Shown here: positions 42,504 to 50,785 of the stretch, piece by piece | How positions within the stretch are numbered: the stretch's first letter is position 1 | Layout of the letters: the number at the start of each line of letters is the position of its first letter | DNA from: Xanthobacteraceae bacterium | Lineage (GTDB): Bacteria > Pseudomonadota > Alphaproteobacteria > Rhizobiales > Xanthobacteraceae | Reading direction: 5' to 3' | DNA length: 64,000 bases | NCBI GenBank assembly: GCA_022841625.1 | Contig: JALHRD010000004.1 | Location: 62,001 to 126,000 of the forward strand | Translations under genes and position numbers: made by a program | The notes under the pieces: generated by a model | Seen by the model: only the letters and a program-made list of their open reading frames with translations | Database searches by the model: none | Told to the model about the DNA's origin: nothing

Positions 42504-43484
42504 CTACTGCCCAACTGTGATGTTGGCGGCGCGAATCACGCCACCCCACAGCTTGGCCTCGGACTTGATGAATTCATCCATCGCCGCAATGTCGAGATTG
42601 CTCGACTCCACGAAAATCAATTTCAGCTTGGCATCCAATTCGGGCGTCTGCATCGCCGCGACGATGGCCTTGTTGAGCTTCGCGCGGATCTCCGGCGGCG
42701 TCTTCGGCGGTGCCATCAGCGAAAAGAAGGTGGTTGAGTTAAACCCTGGCAGCAAACCGCTCTCCTCGATGGTCGGCACCTCGGGCAGCAATGCAAGCCG
42801 CTTGAGCGTCGCGGTCGCGATGATGCGGACCCGGTTGCCCTGGTAGAGTGGCAGGATCGTGCCGAGGTCGCAGAACATCGTATCGATATGCCCGCCGGCA
42901 AGGTCGTTCACGGCGGGCGCCGCGCCCTTATAGGGCACGTGATTGACTTCAATGCCGGTGCGGCTCTTGAACAGTTCGAATGTCAGATGGCTGGTCGAGC
43001 CATTGCCTTGCGATGCATAGCTCAGCGTGCCGGCATTGGCTTTGGCATGCGCGATCAGTTGGGCGACAGTCTTGGCTGGCGAGGCGTTCTTGACCGCCAG
43101 CACATTGGGGCCGACCGCCATGATCGCGACTGGCGTCAATGTTGCGGGATCGTAATTGAGTTGCTTGAATAGCGCAGCATTGGCGGTAATCGTTCCGGGC
43201 GGCGTGGCCAAGAGCGTGTAGCCGTCGGGCGCGGCGCGCCACACCGCTTCGCCCGCGATATTGTTGCTGCCACCGGTGCGGTTTTCGACCGTCACCGGCT
43301 GGCCCCAAAGCCGTTGCAAGTGGTCAGCGATAATCCGGGCCGACAGATCGACGCCGCCGCCGGCCGGCGAGGCGCTGATGATCCTGATCGGTCGGTTCGG
43401 GAAATTCGCGTCCGGCTGGGCCAAGGCCGGTCCGGCCATGAGCCCGCACGCCAGCCCCAATAGTCCAAATGCCAATTTAATCAT
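42504..43484 (-). CDS. Bug/TctC-type periplasmic solute-binding protein
   Basis: The 326-residue classical receptor has a signal peptide (to ALAQ), FPNRPIRIISASPAGGGVDLSAR, VTVENRTGGSNNIAGEAVWR and HVPYKGAAPAVNDLAGGHI. CGGAG precedes the ATG. It is the last gene of a minus-strand cluster that also contains two Bug receptors, a dihydroxyphthalate-decarboxylase-like protein and a UbiD protein (to 48291). It converges with the TauD gene, 21 bp between stops. Confidence 0.9.
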   Translation of the reverse strand: MIKLAFGLLGLACGLMAGPALAQPDANFPNRPIRIISASPAGGGVDLSARIIADHLQRLWGQPVTVENRTGGSNNIAGEAVWRAAPDGYTLLATPPGTITANAALFKQLNYDPATLTPVAIMAVGPNVLAVKNASPAKTVAQLIAHAKANAGTLSYASQGNGSTSHLTFELFKSRTGIEVNHVPYKGAAPAVNDLAGGHIDTMFCDLGTILPLYQGNRVRIIATATLKRLALLPEVPTIEESGLLPGFNSTTFFSLMAPPKTPPEIRAKLNKAIVAAMQTPELDAKLKLIFVESSNLDIAAMDEFIKSEAKLWGGVIRAANITVGQ

Positions 43485-43535
43485 GACGCGCTCCGAACAC
43501 TTGTCGAAGCGAGCTTAGCGCGCGTCGGACCGGCG

Positions 43536-45086
43536 TCAATCCGTCAGGCTGTAGCGGCCTTCGGCCAGTTCGCGCTTAAGCCGGCCCTTCCGCCGCAAGG
43601 CGTCAAGTTCAACAACGATTTCACGGCCGTCATCGGAGCCGAGCGCGGTCATCAGGTTCTCGAAATATTTCGGACCGTCGCGCAGGGCGGCCTCGACCGA
43701 GGCGAAGCGCGCGCCCTGGTAGCGCGGCGGCTGCGGAATCTCGGCTTCGAGTTTTTTCTGGTTGCCGATCGGCATTGTAAGGTCATAGCCGGCCTTGGCG
43801 CCGAGACTGCCATGGCCGGCGAGCGACGGATCGAGCGGAATGGTGCGGAACGCGCTGGCGACGACGAAATCGCGGTCGGGCTGAAAGCGGGTCGCCAGCG
43901 CCCATTCCATCTGCTCGTCTGAGAAGATGTCGATGTCGGGGTCGACCACGAATACGTTTTTGACATTGGCGAGCGAGCCAAACGCAGCGGCGATGGCGTT
44001 GCGAGCCTCGCCTGGTACGCGCTGGCGGATTGCAATGCGCACATTATAGACGCCGCCGGTCGCCGGCGGCGCGTAGACCGCCACCGGCTCGCGCACCGCG
44101 GTTTCGAGCGCCCGCCAGATTAGGACTTCGGTGCGAAGCGTACAGAGCTGCGCGGTGTCGGTGCGGCTCATGGTGGCGCCGCCGATAGTCAGCGTTTGAA
44201 ACAGCGCGTCCGATCGACGCGTGATGGCGGTGACATAGAACACCGGATTGGTTTTCACGCCGCCGTAGTAGCCAAGGAATTCGCCATAGGGGCCTTCCGG
44301 CTCCTTATAGCCCTCTTCGCCCAGATAGCCCTCGATCACCCATTCGGCATCGGCCGGAACAAACAGATCGTTGGTGATGCTCTTGACGATCGGCATCGGT
44401 GATGCGCGCAGCGATGCCAGAAGCTCCATTTCGTCGCCCGCCATGCGCATGGTGGCGCCGAGATAGTCAATCGGATGGCCACCGACCACGACGCTCATCG
44501 GCAGCCGCTCGCCGCGCGCATGCGCCGCGAGATAGATATTGCGCAGGTCACTCGGCGCGACCAGATCGATGCCGGTGGTGTCGCGCCCACGCACCATGAA
44601 GCGGCGCAGACCGACATTGACCGCCCCGGTCGCCGGATCGCGGGCGAAATCCATGCCGGCGGAAATATAGGGGCCGCCATCCTTGCCGTGCTGCAGATGC
44701 ACCGGCAGTTTGGTCAGGTCGATGTCAGCGCCGGTCGCGACTACCTGCTGCACCGGGGCCTCGCTGCGGCTCACCGCGACGAATTCCGGTTTGCTGCGCA
44801 GCCGCCGCAGGATTTCGGGCAGCAGCTTCTGCGGCGTCACGCCGAGCGATCGCGCGAAGCGTGTGCGGCTTGCGAGTGCGTTGCCAACGAGCGCGTGCCC
44901 GCCGGCCTGCTCAAACAGCACCGCCTTGGGATTGCCTTCGAGTGTGACGGCCACCTCGGAGAGCTTGCTCTTGCCAGGACGCCGTTCGAGTTCTTCTTGG
45001 CCGAGCGCTTCTACAAAGCGACGCAGACTGTAGCGGTCGAAGTCGACCTTTGTAGCCGCCGTGGTTCCGACTTGCTCAACGCCCAT
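43536..45086 (-). CDS. UbiD-family decarboxylase
   Basis: The 516-residue protein is the paralogue of the UbiD at 18051-19568: YSLRRFVEALGQEELERR start, LTKLPVHLQHGKDGGPYIS, NVGLRRFMVRGRDT, VPADAEWVIEGYLG, EGPYGEFLGYYGG with active-site glutamates, and the same C-terminal segment (NLMTALGSDDGREIVVELD). ATG 45086 has GGAG six bases before it; an upstream ATG at 45125 is rejected. prFMN-dependent decarboxylation is inferred. It follows a dihydroxyphthalate-decarboxylase-like gene and precedes a Bug receptor gene, which supports a role in breaking down an imported aromatic acid. Confidence 0.9.
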   Translation of the reverse strand: MGVEQVGTTAATKVDFDRYSLRRFVEALGQEELERRPGKSKLSEVAVTLEGNPKAVLFEQAGGHALVGNALASRTRFARSLGVTPQKLLPEILRRLRSKPEFVAVSRSEAPVQQVVATGADIDLTKLPVHLQHGKDGGPYISAGMDFARDPATGAVNVGLRRFMVRGRDTTGIDLVAPSDLRNIYLAAHARGERLPMSVVVGGHPIDYLGATMRMAGDEMELLASLRASPMPIVKSITNDLFVPADAEWVIEGYLGEEGYKEPEGPYGEFLGYYGGVKTNPVFYVTAITRRSDALFQTLTIGGATMSRTDTAQLCTLRTEVLIWRALETAVREPVAVYAPPATGGVYNVRIAIRQRVPGEARNAIAAAFGSLANVKNVFVVDPDIDIFSDEQMEWALATRFQPDRDFVVASAFRTIPLDPSLAGHGSLGAKAGYDLTMPIGNQKKLEAEIPQPPRYQGARFASVEAALRDGPKYFENLMTALGSDDGREIVVELDALRRKGRLKRELAEGRYSLTD

Positions 45087-45152
45087 GGTCTGCTCCGTGA
45101 GAAAAGTTGTGACGGACATTATCACGCCGCCTAAGCAGCGCGATATCCTTTG

Positions 45153-46127
45153 CTATCGCAACGATTTGTCCATCGGCACGAACAGGCTTTCGAGCGGGAT
45201 CGGCTCTGCGATAAAGTCCTGTTCGACTAGGTACTGCATCAAGGCTTCGAGGCTCGGGCGGTTGGCTTCAATGCCGCAAGGGTAGGGGTCGCCGCCGAAC
45301 ACGTCGTCGAGTTCGTGCAGGTCATGGTGCAGCCACGGCAGCATCAGCGGGTGGCCGCGCTTGAGCCGCGATAGCGCAAGATTCTTGGCGTCGACTAGGC
45401 CCTTGTAAAGGCGGCCGGCGATCGATGGATCGCGCTCATGGACTTCGCGGCGGATCACCACCAGATGCATCATCGGAAAAATACGGGTCGATTTGGCGAA
45501 GGCGCGCTCGACCGCGCGTGCGTCGGCGAACAGCGGCACAATGTCGGGATGTGGGATCGGATGCTGCGTTCCCATGATGACGTCGATCTCGCCCTCGGCG
45601 AGCAGTTCGCTGAGCGAGCGGCCCTGCGGATCGCGTTCGATCTTGACCGGCTTGAGCAGTGGCGGCGCGCTTGGATCGCCGTGTGAGCCGGCGTGATTGA
45701 TGGCGCCTTCGAGCCAGCGGCACGAGGAGAGATCGACGCCATATTGATGCATCAGGTGACCGCGGATCCAGACCGCAGCGGTCATGGTGTAGACCGGCAC
45801 GCCGACTCGTTTGCCGGCGATGTCCTTGGGTTCGCGGATGCCGGCCTTGCGATTGATGTAGATGTAGCCATGCCGGAACACGCGCGATGGAAACACGGGT
45901 ATCGCCACGAATGTTCGATCGCCGCGGCCGAGCCGGCTGATGAATTCGGAGCTGGAGAATTCGGAGGCGTCAAATTCCTGCTTGCCGCCCATGCGGTCGA
46001 AGATCTCGCGCGGATTTGTGATGGCGACGAAGTCGAGGTCGATGCCGTCGACTTTGACATCGCCGGTGCGCAACGCATCGGTGCGATCGTAAAGACCGCA
46101 GGCAAAGGAGAGCTTCAGGTCGGACAC
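45153..46127 (-). CDS. 4,5-dihydroxyphthalate decarboxylase-like protein
   Basis: The 324-residue protein resembles the Pht5-type 4,5-dihydroxyphthalate decarboxylases, which have a periplasmic-binding-protein fold but act in the cytoplasm: LSFACGLYDRTDALRTGDV, FDASEFSSSEFISRLGRGD, IPVFPSRVFRHGYIYIN and AGKRVGVPVYTMTAAVWIRG are characteristic. It has no signal peptide, which argues against a transport receptor. GTG 46127 follows GAGG. It stands before a UbiD gene in the same cluster, so two kinds of decarboxylase are side by side. The exact substrate, phthalate-derived or another ortho-dicarboxylate, is inference. Confidence 0.83.
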   Translation of the reverse strand: MSDLKLSFACGLYDRTDALRTGDVKVDGIDLDFVAITNPREIFDRMGGKQEFDASEFSSSEFISRLGRGDRTFVAIPVFPSRVFRHGYIYINRKAGIREPKDIAGKRVGVPVYTMTAAVWIRGHLMHQYGVDLSSCRWLEGAINHAGSHGDPSAPPLLKPVKIERDPQGRSLSELLAEGEIDVIMGTQHPIPHPDIVPLFADARAVERAFAKSTRIFPMMHLVVIRREVHERDPSIAGRLYKGLVDAKNLALSRLKRGHPLMLPWLHHDLHELDDVFGGDPYPCGIEANRPSLEALMQYLVEQDFIAEPIPLESLFVPMDKSLR

Positions 46128-46218
46128 GCTCTTACCTCAAGGATGACGAAGTTTGTCGAGACCGAGGCCTAACACAGCCACGACGCGAATGGACCATCAA
46201 CGACGCGGCTCACGAAAT

Positions 46219-46246
46219 CATGGCCGGGACATTTCGCCCGGCCATG
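46219..46246. terminator. Perfect 10-bp hairpin after a Bug gene
   Basis: Arms catggccggg (46219-46228) and cccggccatg (46237-46246) pair perfectly over an 8-base loop. It lies just downstream of the stop of the Bug gene at 46275-47252 (minus strand) and before the dihydroxyphthalate-decarboxylase-like gene. There is no T run, so it may stabilise mRNA or be a repeat rather than end transcription. Confidence 0.5.
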
Positions 46247-46274
46247 ACGCGGAAAGGATACACGACCGTTTCGG

Positions 46275-47252
46275 TCAATCGATGATGACGCCGGCCGCTT
46301 TGATCGGGACAGCCCACTTGGCGATCTCGCTCTTGACGAGATCGGCGAGATATTGCGGCGTCATCTCGTTCGGGGTGGAGATCTTGGCGCCGAGGGCAGC
46401 CAGCTTCCCGCCCACCGCCGGCGACTTCATCGCTTCGATCGCAGCGGCGTTGAGCCTTGCAACGACGTCGGCGGGCGCGCCCTTGGGCAGGAAGATCGCG
46501 TTCCAGGTATAGGCGATCAGGTCCTTGGTGCCTTGCTCAAGAGCGGTTGGCAGGTTGGGCAGCGCCGGGGAGCGCTCTTTGTCGAAGATCGCCATCGCTT
46601 GCACGGTTCCTTGTTCGACGTGCGGCTTGGCGGTGGTGATGATCTCGCACAGGAAATCAATTCGTCCGGCAGCCAGATCGATCATTGCTGGTCCGGTTCC
46701 CTTGTAGGGGATGTGATTGATATTGGTCTTGAGGATGTAGTTGAGCAGCACGCAGCCGAGATGGGTTGCCGAGCCGGCGCCGGCCGAGCCGAACTGCATC
46801 TTGTCTTGGTTTTTCTGTGCGTAAGCGACAAACTCGGCGAAGTTCTTGACCGGTAGATCCTTCCGCACCGTTAGGATGATCGGGACTTCCGCCAGCAGAG
46901 CCACCGGCGTGAAGTCGGTCATGGAGTTGTAAAGCGGCTTTTTGTAAAGCGTCTGCCCCTGGGCATGGGTGCCCACCGTTCCAAGGACGAAAGTGTAGCC
47001 ATCTGGCTTGGAATCGGCCACACGGCGCGATCCGGTCTGTCCGCCGCCGCCACCAACGTTTTCAATCACGACCTGCTGGCCGAGGATCTCGCCCATGCGT
47101 GCACCAACCACGCGGCCCAACACATCGGTCGGGCCGCCGGCCGCGAACGGGATCACCATGGTCAGCGGTCTGTTCGGGAAGTTCTGCGCCCAAGCGCCGG
47201 CCGTCAGGGCGAGCAGGGTGCATAAGGTGGCTGCCAGAAACTTGTAAATCAT
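46275..47252 (-). CDS. Bug/TctC-type periplasmic solute-binding protein
   Basis: The 325-residue receptor has a signal peptide (MIYKFLAATLCTLLALTAG to WAQ), FPNRPLTMVIPFAAGGPTDVLGR, VVIENVGGGGGQTGSR and HIPYKGTGPAMIDLAAGR. AAGGAGGAAAGG before the ATG is close to ideal. It is a recent tandem duplicate of the gene at 47314-48291: the two share long blocks such as GTVGTHAQGQTLYKKPLY and differ most in the C-terminal third. Tandem Bug pairs may bind related ligands. Confidence 0.92.
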   Translation of the reverse strand: MIYKFLAATLCTLLALTAGAWAQNFPNRPLTMVIPFAAGGPTDVLGRVVGARMGEILGQQVVIENVGGGGGQTGSRRVADSKPDGYTFVLGTVGTHAQGQTLYKKPLYNSMTDFTPVALLAEVPIILTVRKDLPVKNFAEFVAYAQKNQDKMQFGSAGAGSATHLGCVLLNYILKTNINHIPYKGTGPAMIDLAAGRIDFLCEIITTAKPHVEQGTVQAMAIFDKERSPALPNLPTALEQGTKDLIAYTWNAIFLPKGAPADVVARLNAAAIEAMKSPAVGGKLAALGAKISTPNEMTPQYLADLVKSEIAKWAVPIKAAGVIID

Positions 47253-47313
47253 CCTTTCCTCCTTGCGGTATAAAATCGACCTGTTTACAGGGTGGCGCGG
47301 TCGCGCGCTACGC

Positions 47314-48291
47314 TCATTCGGCGAAGACGCCGGACGCCCTGATTGGCGCCGCCCACTTTTCGATTTCGCTCTTCACGAACGAAGCGAGGTATTGCGGCGA
47401 AGTGCGGTCGTCCGAAACGATCTGGGCGCCCAACGCCTCCAGGCGATTGCGCATTTCGGGAGTCTTGATCGCTTGGACTGCGGCGGCGTTAAGCGTTTTG
47501 ACCACGGCGGCGGGCGCATTCTTCGGCAGGAAAAGTGCGTTCCAGGTATAGGCCTCAAGACCCTTGAAGCCTTGCTCTAGTGCCGTTGGCACGTTCGGCA
47601 ACGCCGGCGATCGCATAGCATCAAGCAGCGCCAGCGCGCGGACCGTGCCGCCATCAATCTGAGCCTTGGCAGCCGTGATGGCTTGGCACAGAAAGTCGAT
47701 GCGCCCGGCGAGGAGGTCTTGCGTGGCTGGTCCAGTGCCCCGGTACGGCACATGGGTAACCGCGGTGCCCATCACATAGTTGAGCAGCACGCAGCCCAAA
47801 TGAGACGCAGCGCCGACGCCAGCCGAGCCGTATTGCATCTTCATATGGTTCGCCTTGGCATAGGCGACGAATTCCTTGAAGTTGTCGGCCGGCAGGTCCT
47901 TGCGGGTAATGAGAACGATGGGAACCTCTGCCAGCAGCGCAACCGGTGTGAAATCGGTGAGTGCGTCGTAAAGCGGTTTCTTGTAAAGGGTCTGGCCTTG
48001 CGCATGGGTGCCGACCGTGCCGAGCACCATGGTGTAGCCGTCGGCGGCGGCATCGGCGCCGCGCCGCGCACCGGTCATCCCGCCGGCGCCTCCCACGTTC
48101 TCGATCACTATCTGCTGACCGAGAATTTCTGCCATCCGGATTGCGACCACGCGGCCCAACACGTCAGTCGGTCCGCCGGCGGCGAACGGGATGATCATCG
48201 TCAATGCTTTGTTGGGAAAGGTTTGTGCGGCGGCGCCGGCCGTCAGAGCGAGCAGGGCGCATGAGGTCGCGGTCAAAAGCTTGTTAATCAT
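47314..48291 (-). CDS. Bug/TctC-type periplasmic solute-binding protein (tandem paralogue)
   Basis: The 325-residue receptor has the same build as its neighbour: MINKLLTATSCALLALTAG signal, FPNKALTMIIPFAAGGPTDVLGR, IVIENVGGAGGMTGAR and HVPYRGTGPATQDLLAGR. ATG 48291 follows GAGGAGGAAACG; an in-frame extension to 48408 is rejected. It is first in the five-gene minus-strand cluster and is divergent from the aspartate dehydrogenase-like gene with 140 bp between starts, the likely promoter region for both. Confidence 0.92.
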   Translation of the reverse strand: MINKLLTATSCALLALTAGAAAQTFPNKALTMIIPFAAGGPTDVLGRVVAIRMAEILGQQIVIENVGGAGGMTGARRGADAAADGYTMVLGTVGTHAQGQTLYKKPLYDALTDFTPVALLAEVPIVLITRKDLPADNFKEFVAYAKANHMKMQYGSAGVGAASHLGCVLLNYVMGTAVTHVPYRGTGPATQDLLAGRIDFLCQAITAAKAQIDGGTVRALALLDAMRSPALPNVPTALEQGFKGLEAYTWNALFLPKNAPAAVVKTLNAAAVQAIKTPEMRNRLEALGAQIVSDDRTSPQYLASFVKSEIEKWAAPIRASGVFAE

Positions 48292-48431
48292 CGTTTCCTC
48301 CTCGGAAGCTAGGTTGAGTTGGGCCGATTGTTTCGCTCCGGTCAAGGTGCTGGCAAGCCGCAGGGCCGCTGTGGCTTGCCGGCTCTGGTAGTCCCGCGTA
48401 TGACCCATTTTCGGATCGAGAGGGACTTTTC

Positions 48432-49232
48432 ATGACGCGCGTCGCCATCGCCGGTCTTGGCGCCATCGGACGGGTGCTGGCGCGTCGGCTCTATGATGGA
48501 ATTCCTGGCTTGACGCTCGCCTGCGCGTCGGTGCGCGATCGTGCCAAGGCGCAAGCTTGGCTCGAGCGCGAGCGCATCGTCTGTCCGCTGGTGGATCTTG
48601 CCGCAATGCCCGACCATGCGGATCTGGCGGTCGAATGTGCGCCGGCCGCGGTGATCGAGGATATCTGCCGGCCAATGCTGGAAGCGGGCAAGACGGTGAT
48701 GGTGCTCAGTGCCGGCGCGCTTTTGGCGCGGCCACATTTGATCGCGCTTGCCCGCGAGAAGGGCGGGCAGATCATTGTGCCGACCGGGGCTCTGCTTGGA
48801 CTGGATGCGGTCACGGCGGCGGCCGAGGGACAGATTTCTTCGGTCCGCATGACCACCCGCAAGCCGCCCAATGGTTTGGTCGGGGCGCCTTACCTGACGG
48901 CGAACGGGATTTCGGTCGAGGGGCTCAATACCCCAAAACGGGTATTTTCCGGCAATGCGCGCGAAGCGGCAGCAGGGTTCCCAGCCAATGTGAATGTCGC
49001 CGCAGCGCTTTCGCTGGCCGGGATTGGTCCGGAACGGACAACCATCGAGATCTGGGCTGACCCGACGATTGACCGAAACTGCCATAGTATTGAAATCGAG
49101 GCCGATTCCGCGCGATTCTCGTTTACCATTGAAAATGTGCCCTCCGAAAACCCAAAAACCGGGAAGATCACCGCACTTTCGGTGCTGGCAGCCCTGCGAA
49201 AACTGCATGCTCCCCTCAGGGTCGGCACTTAG
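48432..49232 (+). CDS. nadX: L-aspartate dehydrogenase-like protein
   Basis: The 266-residue protein matches the NadX/AspDH family, which converts L-aspartate to iminoaspartate (NAD biosynthesis or amino-acid catabolism) with NAD(P): VAIAGLGAIGRVLARRL, VLSAGALLARPHL, IVPTGALLGLDAVTAA, FPANVNVAAALSLAGIGPER and DPTIDRNCHSIEIEA with the catalytic His. GAGAGGGA precedes the ATG. Similar enzymes occur in catabolic operons where the true substrate is another amino or imino acid, so the name is provisional. It is divergent from the Bug-UbiD cluster. Confidence 0.88.
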   Translation: MTRVAIAGLGAIGRVLARRLYDGIPGLTLACASVRDRAKAQAWLERERIVCPLVDLAAMPDHADLAVECAPAAVIEDICRPMLEAGKTVMVLSAGALLARPHLIALAREKGGQIIVPTGALLGLDAVTAAAEGQISSVRMTTRKPPNGLVGAPYLTANGISVEGLNTPKRVFSGNAREAAAGFPANVNVAAALSLAGIGPERTTIEIWADPTIDRNCHSIEIEADSARFSFTIENVPSENPKTGKITALSVLAALRKLHAPLRVGT

Positions 49233-49468
49233 GTTCTGCGGAAAAGCCCCGAAACGAGGCAGTTTTGGGCATGGATTTGCGGGTTTTTCGCAAATTAGGC
49301 TTGGGGAAGCGAATTTTGGGTTATCATGTAAGCTTATTCGGGCTGCTCGGCTCGAAAGTCTCGTTGGGGGGCCTCGGGGTGGGGTTTCCGGCGGCGGGTG
49401 TTTCCTTCCCAGACCTTTGAACCTGGTCGCGCGCCCCTGCGACTAACTAACGAGTTGGCCGTCGAGCA

Positions 49469-50029
49469 ATGCAATCCGCATCGGACGAAGTCCTCATTGG
49501 ACGCATTGCAGCCGGCGACCGGCTTGCCATGCAGGTGCTGTTCGCGCGGCACCATGTACGGGTCTACCGGTTCGTGTTGCGTCTGGTTCGTGACGAGTCG
49601 GTTGCGGAAGATCTGATCAGCGAAGTGTTTCTTGACGTGTGGCGTCAGGCTGGTCGGTTCGAGGGGCGGTCGCAGGTTTCCACGTGGTTGCTGGCGATCG
49701 CACGGTTCAAAGCCCTTTCTGCGCTGCGGCGCCGGTCGGACGAAGAACTGGATGACGAGACGGCCGAGGCAATCGAGGATCCGTCAGACGATCCGGAAGT
49801 TGTCCTCGACAAAAAGGACAAGAGTGCTGCGATCAGGAAGTGCTTAGAGAAGCTTTCGGCAGAACATCGGGAGATCATCGATCTGGTCTACTACCACGAG
49901 AAGTCGGTGGAAGAAGTTTCCCAGATCGTTGGAGTTCCCGAAAACACCGTGAAGACGCGCATGTTCTACGCGCGCAAGCGCTTGGCGGAGTTGCTCAAAG
50001 CGGCAGGAATTGACAGAGGTTGGCCATGA
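49469..50029 (+). CDS. RNA polymerase ECF sigma factor
   Basis: The 186-residue protein has sigma region 2 (about 15-88: RFVLRLVRDESVAEDLISEV, then VFLDVWRQAGRFEG and STWLLAIARFKALSALRR) and region 4 (about 125-175: LEKLSAEHREIIDLVYYHEK with VEEVSQIVGVPENTVKTRMF as the helix-turn-helix). An acidic linker separates them. It would direct transcription of a small regulon. The stop overlaps the start of the anti-sigma-like gene as ATGA. The 236-bp upstream region is relatively AT-rich and contains TGAACC and GCGACT spaced like an ECF promoter (49418-49445), which hints at autoregulation but is only a guess. Confidence 0.93.
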   Translation: MQSASDEVLIGRIAAGDRLAMQVLFARHHVRVYRFVLRLVRDESVAEDLISEVFLDVWRQAGRFEGRSQVSTWLLAIARFKALSALRRRSDEELDDETAEAIEDPSDDPEVVLDKKDKSAAIRKCLEKLSAEHREIIDLVYYHEKSVEEVSQIVGVPENTVKTRMFYARKRLAELLKAAGIDRGWP

Positions 50030-50703
50030 TGAACGTGAGCAAAAAAGAGGCGCCCGAGCGCCAGGACATCGAGGCCCTCTTGCCGTGGCACGCGGCAGGC
50101 ACGCTGAGCCGCCGTGACGCCGATCGCGTTGAGCGGGCGCTCGCCAGCGACCGGGAACTCGCGCGCCGTTATCAACTCGTTCGCGAGGAACTCGGCGAAA
50201 CCATCCATCTGAATGAGACGCTCGGCGCCCCGTCGGCGCGGGCCATGGAGAAGCTGTTTGCCGCCATCAATGCCGAGGCGCCGGTCACCAAGAAAAAGGC
50301 TTCTTTCAATGTGGTCGGGCGCATCGCGGAGTTCATGGCGAGCTTCAGCCCGCGCACCGTGGCTTATGCCGCTACCGCCGCTGCCTTGTTGTTGGTGGTG
50401 CAGGCCGCGGTCCTGACCAGTGTTGCCTTCCGCGATCCGGGAACTGGTGCGCGGCCTTACGATTACAAGTTGTCCTCGTCCGAACAGCGCGCCGTCGTGC
50501 GATTTAATACGAGTGCTACGGTTGCCGATGTGACGCGCTTTTTAAACGTCAATAACGCGGCCGTGGTGCAAGGTCCGCGGCAGGGCGGTCTGTACGAAAT
50601 TGAGATGATTGGGCCGAGGGTGCCGGAAGCCGAGTTTGCGCGCATCGTCCAGCGCTTGAAGTCGGAAACCAGGATCATCGAGTTCATCGCCGTCAAAAAT
50701 TGA
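50026..50703 (+). CDS. Anti-sigma-factor-like single-pass membrane protein
   Basis: The 225-residue protein has a cytoplasmic N-terminus like anti-sigma domains (IEALLPWHAAGTLSRRDADR, then VERALASDRELARRY), one transmembrane helix (VAYAATAAALLLVVQAAVLT, about 108-130), and a periplasmic domain with FNTSATVADVTRFLNVNNAAV. The zinc-binding Cys residues of typical ZAS domains are absent; only the leading His remains. It should hold the preceding sigma factor inactive until a periplasmic signal appears. ATG 50026 overlaps the sigma stop. A secreted subtilase follows after 82 bp. Confidence 0.82.
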   Translation: MMNVSKKEAPERQDIEALLPWHAAGTLSRRDADRVERALASDRELARRYQLVREELGETIHLNETLGAPSARAMEKLFAAINAEAPVTKKKASFNVVGRIAEFMASFSPRTVAYAATAAALLLVVQAAVLTSVAFRDPGTGARPYDYKLSSSEQRAVVRFNTSATVADVTRFLNVNNAAVVQGPRQGGLYEIEMIGPRVPEAEFARIVQRLKSETRIIEFIAVKN

Positions 50704-50785
50704 CTTTGGGATCCGTCGCTTCGTTGACAAGCAGATGGCTGCGGGGGCGCCAATTTCGTGAGCAGAAACCAGGAGGTTTCGCGCC

